Part shown: piece after piece, positions 1-8,069 of the stretch
Position numbering within the stretch: the stretch's first letter is position 1
How the letters are laid out: each line of letters opens with the position of its first letter
Source: Azohydromonas aeria
GTDB taxonomy: Bacteria; Pseudomonadota; Gammaproteobacteria; Burkholderiales; Burkholderiaceae_C
Assembly: GCF_009760915.1 (NCBI RefSeq)
Contig: NZ_VIDQ01000021.1
Location: 1-64,000 of the forward strand
Direction: 5' to 3'
DNA length: 64,000 nt
The notes under the pieces: model-generated
Told to the model about the DNA's origin: nothing
What the model saw: the letters and a program-made list of their open reading frames with translations, nothing else
Databases searched by the model: none
Program-made: the position numbers and the translations under genes

Positions 1-1294
1 TGCGGATGATCGACGGGTACAGCGACTTGTAGTCCAGCACCAGCACCGAGTCGTAGAGCCCGGGCCGCGAGTCCATGACGAAGCCGCCGGGGCTGCTGCC
101 GGGCTTCTCCTCGCCCAGGGGGGGCGCGACGAAGCCCAGGCGGTGCATGCGCGGCAGGTACAGGTGCGTGAAGGCCGCCACCGAGCCGCCGCTGCGGTCG
201 GCCGGCAACCCCGTGACGGTGGCGCGCTCCAGCAGGAAGTCCAGCACGCGCGTCTTCGCGAAGATGCGCGTCACCAGCTCGGAGTCCTTGAGGTTGTAGC
301 GGGCCAGCGCCACCTTGTCCTGGGCGAACATGCGGTCGATCTCGGCCATGCGCTCGTGCGGCGTGTCGATGGCCTTGCCCTCGCCCAGCAGCTCGCGCGC
401 GACGTTCTCCAGCGCGAAGGAAGCGAAGCTCCAGGTGGCCGAGCGCAGCGCCTCGATGCCGTCGATGAGCAGCCGCCCGGCGGCGGCCGCGAAGAAGTGG
501 CCGCCTTGCGTGCCGTGCTCACGCCACTCCATCACGGCGGCGCCGCGGCCCAGCCGCAGGGGCACCTGCAGGCGCTGCGCGTGCTCGCGCAGGATGCGCA
601 GGTCGAACTGCACCAGGTTCCAGCCGATGAGGGCATCCGGGTCGTGGCGCGCGAGCCAGTCGCACAGCGCCTGCAGCAGCTGCGCCCGGGACTCGACGAC
701 GTCGAGCCGGAAATCGACCGCTTCCTCACGGCCGCTGAGCGGGCCCAGCACCCAGACCTGGCGCTGGCCGCAGCCCTCGACCGCGATGGAATAGAGCTCG
801 CCATGCCGGTTGGTCTCGACGTCGAGCGACGCCAGCCGCAGGCGAGGGCGGTAGCCGGGCGCGGGCTTCAGGCGCGCCTGGCGTACCAGGCCGTGCTTGT
901 CCGGCGTGCCGGAAAACCGCACCGGTGCCGTGATGAAGCGCTCCATCAGGTAGCGCTCGGGCGGGCGGATGTCGGCCTCGAACACCGGGACGTGGGCGCG
1001 CCGCAGCAGCTTCTCGACGCGCAGCAACTGGTGGTGCTGCCAACAGTACAGGCCCATCACGCTACGGTGCTGGAAGTCGCGCAGATCGAGCGGGCGGATC
1101 TCCACGTCGCGCTCGCTGCGCAGCAGCGAGGCGACCTGCTCGTGCTGCTCGGCGGGAAAGAACGCTACCGAGGTCTGGCAGGGCAGCTGCACCAGGCGGG
1201 GCCCGTCATCGGTCGCCAGCCAGAACTCCACTTCCGTGCCCTGCGGCGTGTCGCGCCAGTGCCGCGTGAGCACGAATCCCTGCTGCTGATCCAA
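1..1294 (-). CDS. polB: DNA polymerase II (B family), N-terminal part, runs off the left edge
   Basis: Damage-inducible B-family DNA polymerase with 3'-5' proofreading, used in replication restart and translesion synthesis. The reading frame on the minus strand closely follows E. coli Pol II: it opens with a GFVLTRHWRDTPQGTEV-like segment, then has ExoI (DVETNRHGE), ExoII (NLVQFDLR), ExoIII (YNLKDSE) and reaches polymerase motif A (DYKSLYPSIIR) at the window edge. About 430 codons are present of a usual 780-790, so the palm, thumb and C-terminus lie outside. The best start is TTG at 1294, about 10 nt after a GAGG-like ribosome site; no ATG lies close upstream in frame. The family assignment is secure; the start codon is inferred. 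Confidence 0.96.
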   Translation of the reverse strand, partial: MDQQQGFVLTRHWRDTPQGTEVEFWLATDDGPRLVQLPCQTSVAFFPAEQHEQVASLLRSERDVEIRPLDLRDFQHRSVMGLYCWQHHQLLRVEKLLRRAHVPVFEADIRPPERYLMERFITAPVRFSGTPDKHGLVRQARLKPAPGYRPRLRLASLDVETNRHGELYSIAVEGCGQRQVWVLGPLSGREEAVDFRLDVVESRAQLLQALCDWLARHDPDALIGWNLVQFDLRILREHAQRLQVPLRLGRGAAVMEWREHGTQGGHFFAAAAGRLLIDGIEALRSATWSFASFALENVARELLGEGKAIDTPHERMAEIDRMFAQDKVALARYNLKDSELVTRIFAKTRVLDFLLERATVTGLPADRSGGSVAAFTHLYLPRMHRLGFVAPPLGEEKPGSSPGGFVMDSRPGLYDSVLVLDYKSLYPSIIR

Positions 1295-1410
1295 CGCCTT
1301 TGACCTCGGTTCTCGCCCTCTCCAGGGGAAGGGTCCCCGTGCGGCTATGGCTGCGGATTTTCCACGAAGGCAACCAAGCAAGCACTTCGGCTGCCGTTCA
1401 CGCTTTCCCT

Positions 1411-1716
1411 TCAGCGCCGGCCCCCAGCTGAGCTGTCGCGCCAGTTCGGTACGCCATCGCCATCAAGGTCACGGCGCAGGTTGTCACGGCGGTCGTATCG
1501 ATTGGCGATGCCGACGCCATCCCAGCGGGTCGGCTGCTGATAGCCCTGCGGCATGTGCACAGGCACAGACCGCGCCATCGGTATCGGGAAGCTTTGGGTC
1601 GGCGCGCGCTGGCTGAAGACGGGCACACCTTCGGTCAAGTCGACCGCCACTGACCAATGGACGTCGGCGTCTTGCGCATGGGCCAGGCCGGCGTACAGGC
1701 CGCCGACAAGAACCAT
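1411..1716 (-). CDS. small secreted protein with a Ca-binding-like DxDxDG motif, start probably frameshifted
   Basis: Product not recognised. About 100 residues: a hydrophobic leader ending in GLAHA (signal-peptidase I type site), a polar middle and a C-terminal DLDGDGVPNWRD segment that resembles a calcium-binding aspartate loop, common in small periplasmic proteins of Burkholderiales. The ATG at 1716 has no ribosome site. A better initiation region (GGAG, 8 nt, ATG at 1743-1745, then N-S-K-R-T-P) lies 29 nt upstream in another frame and would supply the missing positively charged N-region of the signal peptide. Either a 1-nt indel has broken the gene or the leader is short. Stands alone between polB and the phasin. 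Confidence 0.5.
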   Translation of the reverse strand: MVLVGGLYAGLAHAQDADVHWSVAVDLTEGVPVFSQRAPTQSFPIPMARSVPVHMPQGYQQPTRWDGVGIANRYDRRDNLRRDLDGDGVPNWRDSSAGGRR

Positions 1717-1933
1717 GGCGACAAGGGTGTTCGCTTGCTGTTCATGAATGCAGCTCCTTGGTTGCAGGAGCAGCTACCCCGCCACGAGCCCACAACGCCC
1801 AGCCGTCCCGGGGGGGCACCGCGGAGTGTGAAGGCCGGTAGAAGCTTGAAGGCCAAGTGGCCAGCGCAAAGGGACGGCCTCGATCGCATTGCGCAGCGAC
1901 TTGCCAAGGCCTTGATGAATACCCCAACGAAAA

Positions 1934-1950
1934 ATGTTGCATTGCAGCAA
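1934..1950. promoter_or_regulatory. PhaR-like operator, copy 1, upstream of the phasin gene
   Basis: Seventeen bases (atgttgcattgcagcaa) containing TTGC-N6-GCAA. It recurs with one mismatch at 1992-2008. PhaR repressors of PHA-producing bacteria bind TGC/GCA-rich dyads in phaP promoters, so this is a probable PhaR site; the pairing with a phasin is what supports it. The regulator gene is not in the window. Confidence 0.6.
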
Positions 1951-1991
1951 ACGCGCTCCGTACGGGCAGGGCTTTGCCTATACTGGCGGTC

Positions 1992-2008
1992 ATGTTGCAG
2001 TGCAGCAA
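1992..2008. promoter_or_regulatory. PhaR-like operator, copy 2, at the likely phasin transcription start
   Basis: Copy of the 1934-1950 site (atgttgcagtgcagcaa, 16 of 17 identical), 58 bp downstream of it and about 40 bp before the phasin ATG. A -10-like TATACT lies at 1979-1984, so this copy would cover the transcription start and block RNA polymerase when bound. No convincing -35 box is visible. Confidence 0.6.
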
Positions 2009-2048
2009 TTTGCTTCACAGCCCTTCAGCTCTCTTTTCAGGAACTCGC

Positions 2049-2585
2049 ATGCAAACCGTCGAACAAGTGACCGCCGCCCAGAAAGCCCACATCGAATTCA
2101 TCTTCGCGCTGGCCACCAAGGCTTTCGACGGCGTGGAAAGGACTGCCGAGCTGAACCTGCAGGCCGCCAAGGCGCTGCTGGGCGAAGCGGCAGACCATGC
2201 CCGCGCGGTCCTGGCCGTGAAGGATGCGCAGGAGCTGCTGGCCCTCCAGTCCGGCCTGTTGCAGCCTGCTGCCGCAAAGGCGCAGGCCTATAGCCGCCAC
2301 GTGGTCGAGATCGTCACTGCGACCCGCACCGAACTGGGCAAGATCGTCGAAGCCCAACAGGCCGAGCTGCAGAAGACCGCCCTGGCCGCTGTGGATACGG
2401 CGCTCAAGAGCGCGCCGGCTGGCAGTGAGAATGCCGTGGCCCTGGTGAAGTCCACCGTTGCTGCTGCCAGCAATGCCTTCGAAGGTGTGCAGAAAGCCGC
2501 CAAGCAGGCTGCCGAAGTGGCCGAGGCCAACTTCAAGCGCGTGACGACCCATGCCGTCAACGCTGCGCAGCAGCAAGCTGCTTGA
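2049..2585 (+). CDS. phaP: phasin family protein (PHA granule surface protein)
   Basis: Coats polyhydroxyalkanoate granules, controlling their size and number. The 178-residue product has the family's usual length and an amphipathic, alanine-rich helical composition without a signal peptide. It starts MQTVEQVTAAQKAHIE, as many betaproteobacterial phasins do, and ends in an Ala/Gln-rich tail. The ATG at 2049 is chosen because AGGA lies 6 nt upstream and the phasin family starts here; a longer in-frame extension upstream covers the operators. Likely repressed by PhaR through the two sites upstream and released when granules titrate the repressor. Monocistronic, followed by a strong terminator. 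Confidence 0.9.
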   Translation: MQTVEQVTAAQKAHIEFIFALATKAFDGVERTAELNLQAAKALLGEAADHARAVLAVKDAQELLALQSGLLQPAAAKAQAYSRHVVEIVTATRTELGKIVEAQQAELQKTALAAVDTALKSAPAGSENAVALVKSTVAAASNAFEGVQKAAKQAAEVAEANFKRVTTHAVNAAQQQAA

Positions 2586-2684
2586 ATCGAAACGCTCGGC
2601 CAGGACTTGATCTGGCCGACCGACGTAGCCGGCGGGAAGCTGGCGTAAAGCTTGTCTCCTCGGTATCCGCAAAAGGTACCGTTT

Positions 2685-2712
2685 GCCCGGCATCCGCCGG
2701 GCTTTTTCTTTT
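2685..2712 (+). terminator. rho-independent terminator after the phasin gene
   Basis: Perfect 7-bp G+C stem GCCCGGC / GCCGGGC (2685-2691 with 2696-2702), 4-nt loop, followed by TTTTTCTTTT. Lies 100 bp after the phasin stop codon. Confidence 0.9.
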
Positions 2713-2927
2713 CAGGCTTCCGATTTCTCCAGGCGGCCCAAGCAGACGTTGCCGAATGCATGCAGCCGTGCAATGGTCCGTTTTGAGAGGGGTGTGAGTG
2801 GCGGTCAGGAAGGGAGGGGATCACCGCATGTAGCCCCGAAAAGGGAGTCGGTTGGATGCCGGCACTGCACGCCCGCGGCAGTGCAGCGGAACCGAGCCCG
2901 TTTTGATGGGTTGATGCGTATTCCGCG

Positions 2928-3035
2928 CCATCCCGGACGGCGTTCCGCGCTGATGGCGGGCAGCATTCCGCTGTGATGACGGACACCGTTCCACGCTGAA
3001 GGCGGACAGCGTTCCATCCTGATCGCGGACACCGG
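2928..3035. repeat. 23-bp direct repeats of an IS21-family element end
   Basis: Four to five tandem units with an exact 23-bp period (2928-2950, 2951-2973, 2974-2996, 2997-3019, and a partial unit from 3020). Each carries a CGGACA-N-CGTTCC-like core. Multiple terminal repeats that bind transposase are typical of IS21-family elements, and the istA start follows 60 bp later. The rest of the 2586-3094 interval shows no gene. Confidence 0.6.
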
Positions 3036-3094
3036 CGCGGTGTTCTGAGTGACCTAACGCGGCATAGGCTGGCCGGTTTTTGACCGGAGAGCCG

Positions 3095-3232
3095 ATGCCA
3101 ACACCAAGGGTCCTCATGAGCAAGATCAGACGAGCACTACAACTACTGGCCGACTCCGGCCTGAGCGCGCGGCAGGTGGCCGCGGTGCTGGGCATCAGCA
3201 CGTTGGCCGGCGTCAACCATCTTGGCCGATGA
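3095..3232 (+). pseudogene. istA remnant, IS21-family transposase N-terminus
   Basis: Forty-five codons opening MPTPRVLMSKIRRALQ and continuing LSARQVAAVLGIST, the N-terminal helix-turn-helix of IS21-family IstA proteins. The frame then diverges and stops at 3230-3232, whereas the full transposase has about 500 residues. No istB is present. It lies directly after the 23-bp terminal repeats in the expected orientation, so a left end of an IS21 element remains after a large deletion. Confidence 0.65.
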
Positions 3233-3436
3233 GCCTGGATTGTCGTTTCCACATGGGCGCAGCGGCTGCCTGGCGAGCGCCACTCGCCATTGACGTGCCC
3301 CTGGACCAAACGGCATCGTGTCCACAGCGCGTTCTGCCGGGCGTCGGGGTGGCGAGAGGAGGCATGCCGCAGCGCATTAGCCGTTGGTCATTGAAGGCTA
3401 CGATGCACGCATTGCCACTCGAAGAAGCTTTCCCCC

Positions 3437-3592
3437 ATGCGCGTCGTCATTGCCCTGGCCATGGCCGTGTTCTCGTTGTACGGATGTGCCGTCTATACCC
3501 CTGCCGGGTCCGTCGTGGTTGACCCGGGGGAGCGACCCAGTAGCGGGGGCAGTTTCTGCCCGCCCGGACAAGCGAAGAAGGGACGCTGCTGA
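3437..3592 (+). CDS. very small lipoprotein (51 aa)
   Basis: A 51-residue protein with a lipoprotein signal: MRVVIALAMAVFSLYGC, where Cys17 would be lipidated (lipobox LYGC). The mature part is about 35 residues, proline/glycine-rich, and ends FCPPGQAKKGRC. Tiny outer-membrane lipoproteins with this FCPPGQAKKG ending occur in betaproteobacteria; their function is unknown. The ribosome site is weak. The gene stands alone between the IS21 remnant and the esterase gene. Confidence 0.6.
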   Translation: MRVVIALAMAVFSLYGCAVYTPAGSVVVDPGERPSSGGSFCPPGQAKKGRC

Positions 3593-3724
3593 GCCGCCGC
3601 CCGATTGTTGCCCCGTCGATGCAGCGGGTAAGCGTCGGGATGGATCAACGTTGAACATATGCTGTTGAGTGCACAACAGACTTCACATAATTTCCACTGT
3701 GGTGCCGACAACAGAAACAACATA

Positions 3725-3760
3725 GACGGCAGCATCAGCAACAAATCTCGTGCTGCCGTC
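3725..3760 (-). terminator. stem-loop downstream of the esterase gene
   Basis: Perfect 10-bp inverted repeat GACGGCAGCA / TGCTGCCGTC with a 16-nt loop, 15 bp beyond the stop codon of the minus-strand esterase. On the minus strand it is followed by a moderately T-rich stretch, so it is a plausible but imperfect terminator. Confidence 0.5.
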
Positions 3761-3775
3761 CAGTACTTCAGCCGA

Positions 3776-5566
3776 TCATGGCTGCGAAGCCGCGCAGGTG
3801 TAGCTCGTTGCTTGCTTGACGTCGCCGCCCACGTAGCGCGGGTAGTTCGGGTAGCGGCACATCGGCCGTGATGCCTGCAGCGCAAAAGGCGGCGTGGTGG
3901 CCTTCACCGTCTGCACCAGGGAATCCGCCGGCGCCTGGTCAGCGCTTGCCCAGCGGTCCAGCGGATCGAGCAGGTCCACCATCGTCGGCACCGGCGAGCC
4001 ATTGGTCACGCTGGTGGCCGTGCCGCTGTGGTTAGACGCCGGCGAGATGTACAGACGAGCCGACTGCTCGACCGCGGAGGCACCGACCTTGGCCGCGACG
4101 GCATTGAAGTAGTTGATGCCTGCCAGCGGGCTTTGCGCCAGGTCGCCCATATTCTCGCGGAGGATCAGCTTGCCACCCCGGGCAAAAAAGGCAGAGAGGT
4201 CAGGGTTGCTGGAGTCGATGATCTCCGACACCGCCTGCACGCGCGCCTGGTAGTTGTTGGGGTCGTAGGTTAGCGGATCGAAGTTCGGATCCTTTGTGAT
4301 GAAGTAGCGCACGAAGTTGGCGCCGTAGAGCCACTGCTGCGCGTCGGTTGTGGCGTTGACCGCCGTCGTTGGTGCGGCCGTCCCGGTGACCCAGCGCGTC
4401 ATGGTGGTCACTGGCAAGCCGTCTACCGAGGACACACCGTTGAGCGTGTCGGGCGAGCTCTCGTTGCCGTAGACCCACTGCGGGTAGCTGGTGAGCCCGT
4501 TGGCCAGCGCGAACGAATAGGTGTGCGGCGTGTGCACTGCAGTCACGGTGGCGATCTGGGTGTCCGACAGGCAGGTGTCGCCAGTGTCGACACCACCCAC
4601 GCAACGCAGCGCCTGCAAGTTCACGCGCGATGGACAGGCCAGGTAGTTGTTGATGACGCCGTCGGCCAGGTTGTCCAGCGAGTCGCAAGTGTCGGAGACG
4701 AATTTCGCCAGCGTGCGCACCTTGGCCGGGCTCAACCAGCCGCCGTTGAACTGCGGCACCTGGTGGGGGATGTAGGAGGCGAACAGCATCGACAGTTGCA
4801 CCACCGGCACGACGCTGACGATGCCGTCGTAGTCGTTGGGGAAGCGCTGGGCCATGGTCAGGCCCTCGCGCCCGCCCTCGGAGCCGCCGAAGTAGTACAT
4901 CTTCGATGGTCCCACCTTGTAGAAGGACTGCATCAGCCCGACGGAGACGTCCTTGACCTTCTTGTAGGAGGCGTAACCGTAGTTGGCCAGCATCTCGTCG
5001 TTGAGCGCGAACTGGCCGATGGCGTTGGGCGCGAACGCGGACGCCTGGTGTCCCGAGTCGGTGCCCAGGGTGACGTAGCCGCGCGTGAGCGGGTGGACGT
5101 CATCGGGGGCGGCGTCGCGCAGCGATGCCAGGCCTGTCACCAGCGTGCCGTTGTATCCGCCGCCACCGTACTGCACGGCCTTGCGATTCCACGTGGTCGG
5201 CAAGTTGACCTGGAAGTTGATGAGTTGCGCCGCCGGATCCACCGGTGCGATGGTGCCCAGCACCTTGCAGTAGTCGGGCATTGCAGGCGTGGTGGCGGAG
5301 CCGTTGACCGCCTGGGGCACGGCGGCGACGAAGGTTGCCGACGTCACGGTGGCGTTGCCGCTGGGCAGCCCAATGGCAGAGGCCGCGATCGTCTGGCCCG
5401 AGAGTGTTGGGCAGGCGCTCTTGAGCGCCTCGCTGCTGGGCACGGTGGGCTCGGGCGTATTGCCGCCGTTGCCATGGCCGCCGCCACAGGCAGTCAGGAC
5501 AGCAGCCGTGATGGCACACAGGCTCGGACGGAAAAGGCGATCAAGCTGGGGGCGGTGTGTCTTCAT
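3776..5566 (-). CDS. tannase/feruloyl esterase family lipoprotein
   Basis: Predicted secreted esterase of the tannase/feruloyl esterase alpha/beta-hydrolase family, releasing aromatic acids from esters. 596 residues. The N-terminus has a lipoprotein signal (lipobox LTAC, Cys27) and a glycine-rich linker. The nucleophile serine sits in GGSEGGR (Ser229), the family signature; a conserved SNHSGT histidine segment lies near the C-terminus, and paired cysteines are present as expected. The start at 5566 (MKTHRPQ) gives the signal peptide; the longer in-frame extension does not. It is divergent from the LacI-type regulator, with a palindrome 97 bp upstream of the start that probably controls it. 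Substrate is not readable from sequence. Confidence 0.9.
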   Translation of the reverse strand: MKTHRPQLDRLFRPSLCAITAAVLTACGGGHGNGGNTPEPTVPSSEALKSACPTLSGQTIAASAIGLPSGNATVTSATFVAAVPQAVNGSATTPAMPDYCKVLGTIAPVDPAAQLINFQVNLPTTWNRKAVQYGGGGYNGTLVTGLASLRDAAPDDVHPLTRGYVTLGTDSGHQASAFAPNAIGQFALNDEMLANYGYASYKKVKDVSVGLMQSFYKVGPSKMYYFGGSEGGREGLTMAQRFPNDYDGIVSVVPVVQLSMLFASYIPHQVPQFNGGWLSPAKVRTLAKFVSDTCDSLDNLADGVINNYLACPSRVNLQALRCVGGVDTGDTCLSDTQIATVTAVHTPHTYSFALANGLTSYPQWVYGNESSPDTLNGVSSVDGLPVTTMTRWVTGTAAPTTAVNATTDAQQWLYGANFVRYFITKDPNFDPLTYDPNNYQARVQAVSEIIDSSNPDLSAFFARGGKLILRENMGDLAQSPLAGINYFNAVAAKVGASAVEQSARLYISPASNHSGTATSVTNGSPVPTMVDLLDPLDRWASADQAPADSLVQTVKATTPPFALQASRPMCRYPNYPRYVGGDVKQATSYTCAASQP

Positions 5567-5662
5567 GTCGTGATGGAAAGGACGGAACGGAAACCGGGGA
5601 CGCACCGTGTCGATCGCATCGAACGCTCGGGCCCGGCGACGAGAACCAAAACGGTGCGTCAG

Positions 5663-5676
5663 TGTTAACGTTAACA
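5663..5676. promoter_or_regulatory. LacI-family operator (perfect 14-bp palindrome)
   Basis: TGTTAACGTTAACA, a perfect palindrome with the central CG typical of LacI/GalR operators. It lies between the divergent esterase gene (start 5566) and the LacI-family gene (start 5777), so the regulator probably binds here to control both. Confidence 0.75.
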
Positions 5677-5776
5677 TCAACAAATGGGATCCGGGTTTTC
5701 CTGGTGATTGGCAGGACCTCGCACGACGGCGCCATGCGTTGGCGTGCAACGCTGCCTCCCTAGAATCCCGCCCGTC

Positions 5777-6829
5777 ATGCCTCGCCCACCCAAACCCTCC
5801 TCTTCCGCTGCTGCCATCGAGCCGTCCAAGCGCCCAAGCGGGAGCAGCGTGACGATCCACGATGTCGCCCGCCTGGCAGAGGTCTCGCTCATGACCGTCT
5901 CGCGGGCCTTGAAGCAGCCCGAGAAGCTGGCGCCGCGAACTTTGGAGCGCGTGCGCGAGGCGGTGGCGCGCACGGGCTACGTGCCCAACTTGATGGCTGG
6001 CGGACTGCGCTCCTCACGCTCCGGCGTGGTTGCCGTGCTGGTGCCCACGCTGGCGGGATTGCACTTCACCGGCATGATCCAGTCGCTCACCGACTCGTTG
6101 GGCCGGCGCGGCCTGCAGGTGCTGGTGGGACAGCTGGGTTACCGCGACACGCATGAGGACGAGCTGCTGCGCGCGGTGATCGGGCGCCGGCCCGACGGCA
6201 TCGTCATCACGGGCACCGTGCACTCGCAGCAAGGACGCGAGCTCCTTCTCGGCTCGGGCATACCGATCGTGGAGACCTGGGACTGCACCGATGGGCCGGT
6301 GGACATGCTCGTGGGCGCGTCGCACGAGGACATCGCGGCGCAGGCCTGCGAGTTCCTGGCTGGACGGGGCCGCGGGCGGCTGGCGCTTGTGTCCGGGGAC
6401 AACGAACGCGCGGCGCGGCGCGCACAGGCTTTTGTCGAGCGTGCTGCAGTGCTCGGACTCGAGCCCCCCGTGGTCCATGTCGTTCCGGAACCGACGAACC
6501 ACGCCGGGGGCCGGGCAGCGCTCCAAGCGTTGCTGGTGCAGCGACACACGCCCGATGCCGTCTGGTGCAGCTCGGATTCGCTCGCCATGGGGGTGCTCAC
6601 GGAGGCACGGGTACGCGGCATCAACGTGCCCGGCACACTGGCCGTCATGGGCTCCGGCGACTTCGACTTCGCGGCCACCCTGGATCCGACCCTGACGACG
6701 GTGCGCATCGATGGCGCTCAGGTCGGTGCCATCGCCGCCCGGTTGCTGCTGCAGCGCCTTGATGGCCAGACAGTGACGCAGAGGGTGACAGACGTGGGCT
6801 TCACCATCATCGAGCGCGAGAGCGCCTGA
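5777..6829 (+). CDS. LacI/GntR-type transcriptional regulator
   Basis: 350 residues. N-terminal LacI helix-turn-helix (VTIHDVARLAEVSLMTVSRAL, about residues 25-45, with the hinge following), then a periplasmic-binding-protein-like ligand domain (GVVAVLVPTLAGLHF through VGFTIIERESA). This architecture represses catabolic operons until a small ligand binds. Start chosen at ATG 5777 (MPRPPKP); a longer in-frame extension exists but adds a non-conserved stretch. It faces away from the esterase across a perfect palindrome and is followed 39 bp later by a TctC-like binding protein gene. The inducer is probably an aromatic acid released by the esterase (inference). Confidence 0.9.
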   Translation: MPRPPKPSSSAAAIEPSKRPSGSSVTIHDVARLAEVSLMTVSRALKQPEKLAPRTLERVREAVARTGYVPNLMAGGLRSSRSGVVAVLVPTLAGLHFTGMIQSLTDSLGRRGLQVLVGQLGYRDTHEDELLRAVIGRRPDGIVITGTVHSQQGRELLLGSGIPIVETWDCTDGPVDMLVGASHEDIAAQACEFLAGRGRGRLALVSGDNERAARRAQAFVERAAVLGLEPPVVHVVPEPTNHAGGRAALQALLVQRHTPDAVWCSSDSLAMGVLTEARVRGINVPGTLAVMGSGDFDFAATLDPTLTTVRIDGAQVGAIAARLLLQRLDGQTVTQRVTDVGFTIIERESA

Positions 6830-6868
6830 GCCTGCGAAGCCGGCGGCACCGGGAACGGCAGAGCTGCG

Positions 6869-7903
6869 ATGAAGCACCGGAGCACTACGCAAGGACATGG
6901 CGCCTGCGCAGACAGCGCAACGCGGCGGCGCCTCCTTGCCGGTGCTGGTGCCGGGCTGCTGACGGGCCATGCATGGGCCGGGATGGTTGGTTCGCACACC
7001 CACCAGCACGTGCGCGTGCTGGTGGGTGCAGCGGCCGGAGGCCCGGTGGATTTCCTGGCTCGCCTGTTCAGCCAAGCCATTGGCAGCGTACTCAACCGGG
7101 CGTTTTTCGTGGAGAACAGGCCCGGAGCCAGTGGCACCATTGCGGCAAGGACCGTCGCCCGTGCAGCACCCGACGGCCAAACGTTGCTGGTGGCTGGCCC
7201 GGCCTCGACGCTGCTGGCTTCGCAGCTGTTGCGAGATCCTGGCTACGACACAGCGCGTGAACTCGCGCCCGTGGCAGTGCTGGCCGGCGCAGCGCTTGTC
7301 CTGGTGGTTCATCCTTCGCTGCCGGTGGACTCCGTGCACGGCCTGCTGCATTTCAGTCGCGCCAATCCCCAGCCGCTGAGCTGTGGCACGGCTGGTCGAG
7401 GGTCGACAGCCCATCTCGCCGCCGGGCTGTTCTCGTCCGTGACAGGCATGCAGCTCCTGTACGTGCCATTCAAGGGTGACGCCGAAGCACTGATTGCGCT
7501 GCTCGCTGGAGACCTGCAGCTGATGCTCATGGCGCCCAACGTTGCCCTGCCCCATGTGAAGTCAGGCCGACTGCGTGCGCTGGCCGTGACCGCCGTACAG
7601 CGCCTTGGTTCGATGCCCGACGTGGCGACGGTTCAGGAATGCGGGCTACAGGACTGTGAATACAGCGCCTGGATCACGGCGTTTTCCCCGACTGGCGTGC
7701 CGCCATCGATGGTGCGACCGATAAGCGAAGCCTGGGACAGCATGCGCCGGCATGCCGCTGTGCGCAACGGCATCGAGGCCGCCGGCCTGCAGTCCGTGGA
7801 CTCTACCGACATGCTCTCTCACAGCCAGATGGACGCCTTCCTGGCACAGCAACGGTCCAAGCTGGAACCGGTGCTGCGCAAGGCAGGCGTCACGCCAATG
7901 TAG
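6869..7903 (+). CDS. Bug/TctC-type tripartite tricarboxylate transporter binding protein
   Basis: Periplasmic solute-binding protein of the Bug family, which is greatly expanded in Burkholderiales and binds carboxylates. 344 residues. A twin-arginine-like leader (RRRLLAGAGAGLLTG) is followed by VRVLVGAAAGGPVDFLAR, NRPGASGTIAA and YVPFKGDAEALIALLAGDLQ, all Bug-family landmarks. No TctA/TctB membrane genes are adjacent, which is normal for orphan Bug proteins. It follows the LacI regulator by 39 bp on the same strand, suggesting co-transcription and a role in uptake of the esterase product. Confidence 0.9.
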   Translation: MKHRSTTQGHGACADSATRRRLLAGAGAGLLTGHAWAGMVGSHTHQHVRVLVGAAAGGPVDFLARLFSQAIGSVLNRAFFVENRPGASGTIAARTVARAAPDGQTLLVAGPASTLLASQLLRDPGYDTARELAPVAVLAGAALVLVVHPSLPVDSVHGLLHFSRANPQPLSCGTAGRGSTAHLAAGLFSSVTGMQLLYVPFKGDAEALIALLAGDLQLMLMAPNVALPHVKSGRLRALAVTAVQRLGSMPDVATVQECGLQDCEYSAWITAFSPTGVPPSMVRPISEAWDSMRRHAAVRNGIEAAGLQSVDSTDMLSHSQMDAFLAQQRSKLEPVLRKAGVTPM

Positions 7904-8069
7904 GATGCCAACAACCAGTGCTACAGGTTGAACATCGACTTTACTTTCGATGCCCACGCATCGACTACGATATAAGTGCAACTGCCGTGGCAAAAGAGCT
8001 TGATCCCTGCCGCGATATCGATACATTTGCATTTATGTGAAGTCGGACGCACTTGCAACGTCCAAAGAT

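Noticed and set aside
2928-3035. Possible CRISPR-like or minisatellite array (23-bp period)
   Set aside because: There are no spacers between units, the units vary, and the istA start follows. Best explained as IS21 terminal repeats.
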